From positions 470,244 through 534,243 of the forward strand of contig FUZM01000002.1 in NCBI GenBank assembly GCA_900167925.1: a DNA stretch of 64,000 bases, given 5' to 3'. This stretch comes from Bacteroidales bacterium WCE2008. GTDB taxonomy: Bacteria > Bacteroidota > Bacteroidia > Bacteroidales > UBA932. The translations under genes and the position numbers were made by a program. The notes under the pieces are model-generated. The model was not told the origin of the DNA and did not search any database. It saw nothing but the letters and a program-made list of their open reading frames with translations. Below, piece after piece: positions 1-6,955 of the stretch. How positions within the stretch are numbered: the stretch's first letter is position 1; each line of letters starts with the position of its first letter.

Positions 1-808
1 CCAGCATGCCGGCGACTTTCGCCCTCAGTCCGACAATTCTCTTGATAAGGGCCGTATTGTCATGAGGACCGCCCAGGGCACGGGAATTATAGGCCCGCCA
101 CATCTTCTCGCGCAGGTCCCTGCGGGTGCTGTATTTCATGAAAGGAGAAAAACTCGGGAACTGGAGATTGAACAGCCAGCCGGACTTTCCTTTCTCCTTC
201 GCGGCCTCGGCAGCGCCCTCCCGGACATACTCCGGCAGCCCGTCGAGGTCCTCCTCCCTGCCCAGCACCATCTCGAAAGCGTTGGTCGCTGCAAGCAGGT
301 TGTTGCTGAAACGGAGTTCCAGCAGAGAGAGCTCTTCCATCAGCTTCCCGAACTCCGCACGCTGCTCCTCTGGAAGAGCCGCACCACTGCGGGTAAACGA
401 CCTGTAGGTCTCGTCCAGCAGCTTCCTGCGAGTCGGATCAAGCTCTCCGGCGCCATCCCGGACCGCCTTGACTCTCTCGAAAAGAGCCCGGTTCATAGAT
501 ACATAGAGACTGTATTCGGTAAGCTTCGGAGAAACCTCCTCCGCTATCTCCTGCATCCGGTCGTCCCCGTCAGCCTCCAGCAGATTGAAGAATATCCCCT
601 CAACCTTCGACAAAGCCTCCCCGGAATACTCCAGGGCCTCGATCGTATTCTCATACGTAGGAGGCTCCGGACCAGCCGCAATCCGGTCGATCTCAGCCTT
701 CGCGAGGCTTATCGCCTCCTCGAACGCCGGCAAATAATCATCCTTGGTAAACTTATCGAATTCCGGGGCCCCGAAAGGAGCTCCCGACTGCTTCAGCAAT
801 GGGTTCAT
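1..808 (-). CDS. dcp: Peptidyl-dipeptidase Dcp / oligopeptidase A-type M3 metallopeptidase, N-terminal part
   Basis: The frame is open from the ATG at 806-808 (minus) to the window edge, so only about 269 N-terminal residues are seen and the HEXXH catalytic core lies outside. The start reads MNPLLKQSGAPFGAPEFDKF, followed by YLPAFEEAI and PTYENTIEALE. This pattern of NPLL, then FDKF, then PAFEEAI, then PTFENTI-like blocks is characteristic of the M3 family Dcp and OpdA proteins, which cleave dipeptides or short peptides with a zinc-dependent active site. No signal peptide is visible, so this copy is probably cytoplasmic. A perfect -7 box (TATCTTTG) lies 24 bp before the ATG, which supports this start. 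The 3' end cannot be judged. Confidence 0.88.
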   Translation of the reverse strand, partial: MNPLLKQSGAPFGAPEFDKFTKDDYLPAFEEAISLAKAEIDRIAAGPEPPTYENTIEALEYSGEALSKVEGIFFNLLEADGDDRMQEIAEEVSPKLTEYSLYVSMNRALFERVKAVRDGAGELDPTRRKLLDETYRSFTRSGAALPEEQRAEFGKLMEELSLLELRFSNNLLAATNAFEMVLGREEDLDGLPEYVREGAAEAAKEKGKSGWLFNLQFPSFSPFMKYSTRRDLREKMWRAYNSRALGGPHDNTALIKRIVGLRAKVAGML

Positions 809-831
809 CTTTCAAATTATCTTTTCTTATG

Positions 832-839
832 CAAAGATA
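832..839 (-). promoter_or_regulatory. -7 box of the dcp-like gene
   Basis: TATCTTTG on the minus strand is a perfect match to the Bacteroidota TAnnTTTG element. It lies one base past the stop of the zinc-ribbon gene and gives a short leader of about 15-20 nt before the peptidase ATG. Confidence 0.65.
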
Positions 840-840
840 A

Positions 841-1218
841 TCATTTCAGCCGGGAAACATCCCTTATCTTGAAGGAAGACATCGAGTACTTTATGTCGAA
901 GCACTGGTACTCGAAATGCCTGCGGACCTTCCGGAAACTGGTCGCGTATGCGGGGTTGAAGCCGCGAGCTATCAGTTCCGCCGTGTCTGCCTCGGGGACA
1001 TGACTGTCGACCATATTCTCCAATATGCGGTAATTCCTGCCCAGGATAGATCGCACTCTCCTGCGGATATTATAGGAAGTGGCGTTCTGGCGGTTATGCC
1101 ATCTGTTCTTGCATCTCTCGCAGCAGAATTTCCGGTCCACCCTTCCGTACAATATAGGGTCCCCGCATTCCATACATACGGAGGGTTCCTCAGCTACAGG
1201 GTATTTATCTGTTATCAT
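841..1218 (-). CDS. Small zinc-ribbon protein of unknown function
   Basis: This 125-residue protein has an N-terminal Cys cluster: C-M-E-C at about residues 15-18 and F-C-C-E-R-C-K-N-R at about 31-39, which together can bind one zinc ion. The remainder is basic and probably helical (RRRVRSILGRNY and later blocks). I do not know a specific function. The Cys spacing followed by a basic helical tail is compatible with a nucleic-acid or protein-binding adaptor. It is divergent from the ssb-fimbrial cluster and followed closely by the dcp-like gene. A promoter with both boxes (TTTG, 19 bp, TATATTGG) lies directly upstream. Confidence 0.75.
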   Translation of the reverse strand: MITDKYPVAEEPSVCMECGDPILYGRVDRKFCCERCKNRWHNRQNATSYNIRRRVRSILGRNYRILENMVDSHVPEADTAELIARGFNPAYATSFRKVRRHFEYQCFDIKYSMSSFKIRDVSRLK

Positions 1219-1589
1219 AGAGTATTTGTTTTTCGCGCCAATATAGGACTAATCGCCTGAATATCAAAAGATAATGACGGTTTGCGCAGCATTTAAACAC
1301 GATTCATAAAATGTTGCGGATCATGAGTTTGCACTTTGCAGATTAAAATATTCTTTAATCACGGCAAGGATAATTTTATCACGCCTTCAGGAGCAATTCC
1401 TGAGTTTGCACAAGTCCCGAAATCTTATGGATAATGAGGCCTCCGGACTGTCGAAAATAAAAATCATATTTAAATTCCGCTGATTTTCAGCCACTTTGTC
1501 GAAGCGACTTGTTTTCCGTTTTACTTTGCAATCGTCATCCCGGACAAGATCGGGGACCAGACAATCCGTTTAACATTAATCAAGACAAA
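1219..1589. promoter_or_regulatory. Divergent intergenic region with two promoters and small palindromes
   Basis: This 371-bp gap separates the zinc-ribbon gene (minus) from ssb (plus). Minus-strand promoter: TTTG at 1265-1268, 19 bp, then TATATTGG at 1238-1245. Plus-strand promoter candidate: TTTG at 1495-1498, 22 bp, then TTACTTTG at 1521-1528. Between them lie an inverted repeat GATTAAA / TTTAATC (1341-1347 and 1354-1360), a second TCAGGA / TCCTGA (1387-1392 and 1398-1403), and a direct repeat TGAGTTTGCAC (1324-1334 and 1401-1411). No convincing coding frame is present. The symmetric elements may be operators for the fimbrial cluster. Confidence 0.5.
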
Positions 1590-1940
1590 ATGGAACAGTT
1601 CAACAGAATCGAAATCAGAGGTCTGATCGGGAATGTCAGACTTGCAAACGCCCAGAACAAGACTGGAGCAAACTTCACTATCGCTACCAACTATGCCTAT
1701 AAAGACAAGGATGGGGTCCCTGTAATAGACACTATGTGGTTTTCGGTAGTCGCCTGGGAAGGAAAGAACATAAAGGATCTCCATAAGCTGGGAGCCGGCC
1801 TTCCGATTGAAGTGACCGGAAGAGTCCGTTCCAGGACCTACACTTCCAGCGACGGCGAAGAAAGAAGAATCCATGAGGTCGTAGCCAGCAAGATCACGTT
1901 CATAGATCCGGAAACGACCCTTGCTCCATCCATGTATTGA
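1590..1940 (+). CDS. ssb: Short single-stranded DNA-binding protein
   Basis: A 116-residue OB-fold protein that begins MEQFNRIEIRGLIGNVRL and contains W-F-S-V-V-A-W-E-G-K and the V-T-G-R-V-R-S-R-T-Y block typical of bacterial SSB. It would coat single-stranded DNA. It lacks the acidic DDDIPF-like tail that recruits partner proteins and ends at ...TLAPSMY, resembling the short auxiliary SSB copies found in Bacteroides. The ATG at 1590 is chosen because the conserved fold begins there; the open frame upstream to 1509 has no SSB similarity. The next gene, a fimbrial lipoprotein, starts only 15 nt after its stop, so the two may share a transcript. Confidence 0.85.
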   Translation: MEQFNRIEIRGLIGNVRLANAQNKTGANFTIATNYAYKDKDGVPVIDTMWFSVVAWEGKNIKDLHKLGAGLPIEVTGRVRSRTYTSSDGEERRIHEVVASKITFIDPETTLAPSMY

Positions 1941-1955
1941 AATTGAACTTATAGC

Positions 1956-3914
1956 ATGATGAACCTGAAAAACGCAGTCATCCTTTCGCTTGCCGTCGTC
2001 ATTGCGGCAGGTTGCGCAATGCAGAGAAAGCTGGAGTCTCTCAGAAACAGCTCCGCGCAGGCGGTCATATCGATAGCAGACGTGAATGACGTGCCGGAGC
2101 TGGCAATAGAAGAGTTCTCGAGAGACACCCTCACCATCACTGGCGAAGACGGGCAGGAGATGTTGATAATGAAAGCCGTCAAGGATGACGAGACTGGGGA
2201 GATGGTCGCTACCGACGTAATCAAGGCAGCGAAGGTGACTGCGCGATTCAGGAATCTTGCGGAAAGGAACGGAAAGGTGGACCTTTGTTTCGACGTGGAT
2301 GTGCCGGAAGAAATGCAGGACAGCAAGTGGCAACTGCGTTTCATGCCGGAAATGAGGATACTGGAGGACACAGTCGTTCTCGAGCCCGTGATAATCACCG
2401 GGAAAGATTACAGGAAAGCCCAGCTGCGGGGTTACGAGCACTACCGGAAGTTTCTGGCTTCCATAATCACGGACTCCACCCTGTTCATAAATACAGGTCA
2501 GCTGGAGGTGTTCCTACAGAGAAACCTGCCCCAGATATACAGGCTGAGGACTGATTCCACCTACGTTTCTGACGAAAGTTTCGCGTCCATATATGGAGTG
2601 ACTGAAAGACAGGCCATAGACCACTATACCAGCCGTTACAAGATAAGGAAGAACAACAGGAAGATCGCCAGCAAAGACAAGATGTTCCGGAAGTATATAA
2701 AGGCTCCGATAATCACGGAAGGGTTGCGCCTGGACACGGTCATCTCAGGGGACGGCGGCGGTTTCATTTACCGGTACGTGCAGACCGTCCATACCAGGCC
2801 GAGGCTCAGGAAGGTGGAGATATCCATGTCCGGAGAGATCTACGAGCAGGATACGCGGCTCTACACCATGCCCCGGAGCGAACCGCTGACTTTCTATATC
2901 AGCTCGCTCAGTTCGCTGGCGGACAACCGCGAGAAGTATATCTCCAAGGTAGTGGAAAGGAATGTCGCCGCCAATACGGCCTGCTATATTGACTTCCGCG
3001 CCGGCAGCGCCGAGATCGACATGGCGCTTTCCGACAATGTGGAAGAGATCGGCAGGATAAAAGGCAACCTGGCAAATCTGATGAGCAACAAGACTTTCGG
3101 TCTCGATTCGATAATAGTTACGGCCTCCTGCTCGCCTGAAGGCTCATTCCTCAACAACTCCACCCTCTCCAGAAGGCGTTCGGAGGCCGTTTCTTTATTC
3201 TTTGACAGATATATCAGGAGATACCGGGATTCCTTGCGGCGCTCTGACGGTTTCGTAATCGACATGGAAGGGATATACGAGGAGAAAAAGGCTGCGAATG
3301 AGATCAGATTCATTTCCAGGAACACCCCGGAGAACTGGGATATGCTTGACAGGCTTATGGCGTCGGATACGGTATTGACACGGACGGCAAAGAAGAAATA
3401 TCTGGAGCTGGCTTCAATAAGGGATCCCGACGAAAGAGAGGCGCGTTTCCGCAATGAGCACTGGTACAGGCACCTTCGGGAGCAGCTGTATCCAAAACTC
3501 AGGACGGTCCGCTTCGACTTCCACCTGCACCGTATCGGAATGGTCAAGGATACCATCCATACGACAGAGCTGGACACGACGTATATGAACGGGCTTCAGG
3601 CGATAAGGGACAGGGACTATAAGACGGCCGTCACCCTGCTCAGGCCTTACCGGGATTACAACACGGCCGTAGCATTCTGCGCGATGGACTACAACGCCAG
3701 CGCCCTCGACATTCTCGAGGAACTTCCGCGCTCCGCAAAGGTCAATTACATGCTGGCCCTGATATACAGCCGTACAGGCAGGACCAGGGATGCAGTCCAA
3801 TGCTATCTGGACGCATGTTCCGGCGACAGGACATTCGTCAGCAGAGGAAATCTTGACCCTGAGATTTCAGCGCTGATTTCCACATACGGACTTAACAGAG
3901 AAGACGATTATTAA
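1956..3914 (+). CDS. OmpA-like fimbria-associated outer-membrane lipoprotein
   Basis: This 652-residue protein has a lipoprotein signal peptide (lipobox ending A-A-G-C, Cys20). The middle region is uncharacterised. An OmpA-like segment lies at about 340-420, with D-F-R-A-G-S-A-E-I-D followed by SCSPEGSFLNNSTLSRRRSE, the counterpart of the peptidoglycan-binding loop. A TPR-like helical stretch is at about 545-625. The product probably sits in the outer membrane and may tie the fimbrial machinery to peptidoglycan. It is the first of five consecutive lipoprotein genes whose other members look like fimbrial subunits; the pilin starts 11 nt after its stop. The exact role is not known. Confidence 0.7.
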   Translation: MMNLKNAVILSLAVVIAAGCAMQRKLESLRNSSAQAVISIADVNDVPELAIEEFSRDTLTITGEDGQEMLIMKAVKDDETGEMVATDVIKAAKVTARFRNLAERNGKVDLCFDVDVPEEMQDSKWQLRFMPEMRILEDTVVLEPVIITGKDYRKAQLRGYEHYRKFLASIITDSTLFINTGQLEVFLQRNLPQIYRLRTDSTYVSDESFASIYGVTERQAIDHYTSRYKIRKNNRKIASKDKMFRKYIKAPIITEGLRLDTVISGDGGGFIYRYVQTVHTRPRLRKVEISMSGEIYEQDTRLYTMPRSEPLTFYISSLSSLADNREKYISKVVERNVAANTACYIDFRAGSAEIDMALSDNVEEIGRIKGNLANLMSNKTFGLDSIIVTASCSPEGSFLNNSTLSRRRSEAVSLFFDRYIRRYRDSLRRSDGFVIDMEGIYEEKKAANEIRFISRNTPENWDMLDRLMASDTVLTRTAKKKYLELASIRDPDEREARFRNEHWYRHLREQLYPKLRTVRFDFHLHRIGMVKDTIHTTELDTTYMNGLQAIRDRDYKTAVTLLRPYRDYNTAVAFCAMDYNASALDILEELPRSAKVNYMLALIYSRTGRTRDAVQCYLDACSGDRTFVSRGNLDPEISALISTYGLNREDDY

Positions 3915-3925
3915 AACCATATGAT

Positions 3926-5047
3926 ATGAAAAGAAAAGCAATTGTTTATGCGGCGGTCATTTTGCTGGCCTCCGCCTGCGAAAAAGAAGCTGCGCAGCAG
4001 TCCCCGGGCGGCGCATCGCTGAGCTTCCACATCGGAGAGCCCGAAACTAAAGCCTACGTTGCAAGTTCGAGCGCCGAAAGCATGATGAAAAGCCTGGATG
4101 TATATGTATTCTTCAATGACAGCGGCCTCGGCAGCGCCAACGGCCAGCTGGAGACATATCGTCACTATACCCCTGGGACATCCACATTCGAGATTTCCGG
4201 AAAGGATGCGATCAAGGTTTCCTATGGGGCGAAGACGGTGGCTTTCGTTGCGAATGCCCCTTCGGACATGCCCGCCGGCATCAAGAGCATAAGCGATTTC
4301 AACAACTGGGAGACTCATTCATGGTCGTTCTCAGACAACGCCATCGACAAGTTCGTCATGACCTCCAAAAAGAACATCACAATCTCCGGTGACATAAGGC
4401 TGGATTCGACCAAGGATTCAACGCTTATGCTGAAGAGGCTGGTCTCCAGAGTAGAATTCAAAGGGTTCAGGAACGATCTTCCGGCATCGCTTGGAAAGCT
4501 GACTCTGGAAGGTGCTTATCTGTACAACGTCAACAAGACGATAGACAATTCCGCCGGAGCAGATGACAATTTCTGGAGGAAGAAGGATGCAGGCACAGCC
4601 CTCTCCGATGCCGCCGTCGAGAAACTTGTCAACCCGGGGGCATATCTTCCCTCAGCTGCCAGATTTGCCGGCAGCCTGGCGAAAGGAAGCTCCTGGTCAG
4701 AAAAGAAAGAGAACAAATACTACATGTACGGATTCCCGAATCCTGTGCCTGAAGCTTCGGATGCAGGATCTAAGGACTGGGTGACCAAGCTGGTGATACA
4801 GACCAAGGTCAACGGCATAAGATATTACTACCCTATCGGGATAAAAGGAATGGAGTCCAACAAGACATACGTGATAAACAATGTGACTGTCTCGAGGCTC
4901 GGCTCGACAAGTCCTGACAAATATGTATCTACGGCCTCCCTCTCGCTCAGCATATCCGTCCTCGACTGGACTACCGGCAACGTGACCGGCAATTTTAACG
5001 GGACTCTCGAAGGGAACGGAAGTGACGGCTGGACAATAAGCCTTTAG
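3926..5047 (+). CDS. Major fimbrillin-type pilin (FimA/Mfa1-like)
   Basis: This 373-residue lipoprotein precursor has a lipobox ending A-S-A-C (Cys18). After it comes a strand-forming segment and P-E-T-K-A-Y at about 39-44, which fits the basic residue where type V pilins are trimmed after export so that strand exchange can assemble the fibre. The body has the fimbrillin layout: K-S-L-D-V-Y-V-F, then V-A-F-V-A-N-A, then L-M-L-K-R-L-V-S-R-V-E-F, and an N-terminal half rich in Ser, Thr and Lys. It is the second gene of the cluster. The 112-nt gap after it holds a strong inverted repeat and separates it from the anchor genes, which fits higher expression of the bulk subunit. Confidence 0.8.
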   Translation: MKRKAIVYAAVILLASACEKEAAQQSPGGASLSFHIGEPETKAYVASSSAESMMKSLDVYVFFNDSGLGSANGQLETYRHYTPGTSTFEISGKDAIKVSYGAKTVAFVANAPSDMPAGIKSISDFNNWETHSWSFSDNAIDKFVMTSKKNITISGDIRLDSTKDSTLMLKRLVSRVEFKGFRNDLPASLGKLTLEGAYLYNVNKTIDNSAGADDNFWRKKDAGTALSDAAVEKLVNPGAYLPSAARFAGSLAKGSSWSEKKENKYYMYGFPNPVPEASDAGSKDWVTKLVIQTKVNGIRYYYPIGIKGMESNKTYVINNVTVSRLGSTSPDKYVSTASLSLSISVLDWTTGNVTGNFNGTLEGNGSDGWTISL

Positions 5048-5055
5048 AATAATAG

Positions 5056-5144
5056 ACGGCAGATACCCTATTGCTATTCCAGATTGCACTCGACAATAGC
5101 CACTACTGACAACGTTCCGGTTCAGGATGGCGGGTATCTGCCGT
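5056..5144. repeat. 13-bp perfect inverted repeat enclosing 63 bp between pilin and anchor genes
   Basis: ACGGCAGATACCC at 5056-5068 is perfectly inverted as GGGTATCTGCCGT at 5132-5144. Inside lies a second pair, CTATTG (5068-5073) and CAATAG (5094-5099). The left arm starts eight bases after the pilin stop and the right arm ends 15 bases before the anchor ATG. As RNA this would fold into a branched hairpin with no U-tract after it. As DNA it has the form of a small invertible segment or a MITE-like unit. Confidence 0.75.
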
Positions 5145-5159
5145 TTAAAATATACTATT

Positions 5160-5930
5160 ATGTACAAACTGATGCAATACGTGACAGCAGCTGCGGCTCT
5201 GCTTGTCCTCGCCAGCTGCTCTGTCAAAGAGGACCGGCATGAATGTCCATGCCTGCTTACGATAATTCTGGAAAGAGTGCCGGAAAGGATCATGAACAGA
5301 GCCGACGGCCTCTGGATAAACATATCGACGGAGGGAAAGGGAACGGCGCTGGACAGCCCGGTGACAGGCTCGGACTATTCCGGGCCCGAGTGGCTCGGCA
5401 CCGATGTAGACAAGGGACTGGTCTCTGTAATCTGCTCCAACAGCAAGGCTCTGGCTGTCCCGTATGGCAGCGAATGCGACAGTATATACGCCCATTACAA
5501 GACAGTGCGTTGCTTCGAAGACAATGCCAGAGACACGGTCCTTCTAAGGAAACAATGGTGCACCGCCACGATCATACTGAAGAATGCATATCCCGAAGAG
5601 AAATATCTATTTGAGGTCCACGGGAACTGGGCCGGCATTTCCCAGTCCGGTCTGGAGCCCGTCCCCGGACGCTTCTATTCTGTCCCCCGGAGGATCGATA
5701 CCGACAAATTCCAGATACGTCTGCCCCGTCAGGGGGACGATTCCATGGTCATGAGCCTGAACAGTGTCTATGAATATTCTCTCGGGAAACTGATCGCCGG
5801 TTCCGGATATGACTGGAAAGCGCAGAATCTGGATGATATCAGGATTCTGATCGACTACGCCAGCGCCGAGATCGCTGTTTCGGTCTCCCCATGGGATGGC
5901 GGTCCCGACTTTGGTGACATTGAAATATGA
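5160..5930 (+). CDS. FimB/Mfa2-family fimbrial anchor lipoprotein
   Basis: This 256-residue protein starts at the ATG at 5160, because an earlier in-frame ATG at 5127 lies within the inverted-repeat region and would break the signal peptide. The lipobox is V-L-A-S-C (Cys20), followed by the family hallmark S-V-K-E-D-R-H-E-C-P-C. Later hallmarks include V-P-Y-G at about 100 and L-P-R-Q-G-D-D-S. Members cap or anchor the fimbria at the outer membrane and limit its length. It is followed within six bases by another lipoprotein gene. A paralogue with the same hallmarks lies at 46576-47352. Confidence 0.85.
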   Translation: MYKLMQYVTAAAALLVLASCSVKEDRHECPCLLTIILERVPERIMNRADGLWINISTEGKGTALDSPVTGSDYSGPEWLGTDVDKGLVSVICSNSKALAVPYGSECDSIYAHYKTVRCFEDNARDTVLLRKQWCTATIILKNAYPEEKYLFEVHGNWAGISQSGLEPVPGRFYSVPRRIDTDKFQIRLPRQGDDSMVMSLNSVYEYSLGKLIAGSGYDWKAQNLDDIRILIDYASAEIAVSVSPWDGGPDFGDIEI

Positions 5931-5936
5931 CAAGAT

Positions 5937-6953
5937 ATGAGAATAATACCATTGATAGTGATGATGGCCGCCTTTCTTTCGTGTGCGAAGGAAAGGCCGG
6001 AGCCCGTCGAAAGCGGTCATATACAGGGTTCGATAAGGGTGAAAGCCGCTCCGGGAGAAATCTCCAACACAGCCGTATGGCTATACGCCGGGGATCCCGC
6101 ATCCGGGGCAGGCGCAATCGCTTTCGGCCTGAGCCTGGACGGAAAGCCCGTAATAGTTTCCCTTCCGGCAAAAGGCAAACTTTATTACAGGATAATATGC
6201 AATCTTCCGGAGAGTTTTCTGGGCAGGGATCTCGACAGCCTGCATCTTCAGTGCAAGGATTTCTTGCCCGGACTGTTGCCGATGAGCGGCAGCGGTACGC
6301 TCATGGCGGAATCGGATTTCGCGGAACTTGCCGCATCTGTCAAAAGGAGGGTAGCCAGGTTTTCGATAGAGAAAATCACAAACAAAATCCAGACTCCCGG
6401 ATACGATGCGGGCGAACTGAAGATACTGGGTTTCCATATAGAAAACGGAGTGGCGTTCGCCGACATGGACTGGAGCACTTCATCAGAGCCCTTGACCAGC
6501 AATGATTTCTTCAACTGTTCTGTGATTCCGCCTCTTCGTCTGAAACAGTCATTCAGCAGCGCTCCCGCCTGGAGCATGGCTTCTGTAGTCTTCGGCACTC
6601 CGCAGACAATCGCTCAGGGGTCATCAAGGGCATTCAAATCCTATTATGTCTATGCATGTCCGAATCATGTCAAGACTGACGAGAGATGGACGCTGGAGAA
6701 GGCAGGTACAAGCCGGACATGGACCCCGAGAAAGACAAGACTTGTAATCCACTGTTCCTCGCCTTCCGGAGACCGGTTTTACGCGATAACCATGGACAGT
6801 GTCGAACCGGGAACATGGTATAAGTTCAAGAACATCAATCTGAAGCATGCCGGCTCAAGGGATCCGGATATTCCGGTGGAAGTATCTGACGGGGATTTTT
6901 CCCTGGATATGGAAGAGTGGACGACAAGCGACGGATATATAGAAAACATCTGA
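5937..6953 (+). CDS. Fimbrial accessory/minor subunit lipoprotein
   Basis: This 338-residue protein has a short signal peptide with lipobox F-L-S-C (Cys16). Its body carries fimbrillin-like features: M-S-G-S-G-T-L at about 120, then V-K-R-R-V-A-R-F-S-I-E-K-I, the motif used by minor subunits of type V fimbriae before their second domain. The likely role is a minor shaft or sub-tip protein. It lies six bases after the FimB-type gene and two bases before the large tip-like gene, so all three are probably translated from one message. The specific subfamily (FimC, FimD or Mfa3-like) cannot be fixed from sequence reading alone. Confidence 0.68.
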   Translation: MRIIPLIVMMAAFLSCAKERPEPVESGHIQGSIRVKAAPGEISNTAVWLYAGDPASGAGAIAFGLSLDGKPVIVSLPAKGKLYYRIICNLPESFLGRDLDSLHLQCKDFLPGLLPMSGSGTLMAESDFAELAASVKRRVARFSIEKITNKIQTPGYDAGELKILGFHIENGVAFADMDWSTSSEPLTSNDFFNCSVIPPLRLKQSFSSAPAWSMASVVFGTPQTIAQGSSRAFKSYYVYACPNHVKTDERWTLEKAGTSRTWTPRKTRLVIHCSSPSGDRFYAITMDSVEPGTWYKFKNINLKHAGSRDPDIPVEVSDGDFSLDMEEWTTSDGYIENI

Positions 6954-6955
6954 TT

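Noticed and set aside
62..1003. Long plus-strand frame of 313 codons at the left edge
   Set aside because: It is the antisense shadow of the Dcp-like gene on the minus strand, which has clear M3 family blocks.
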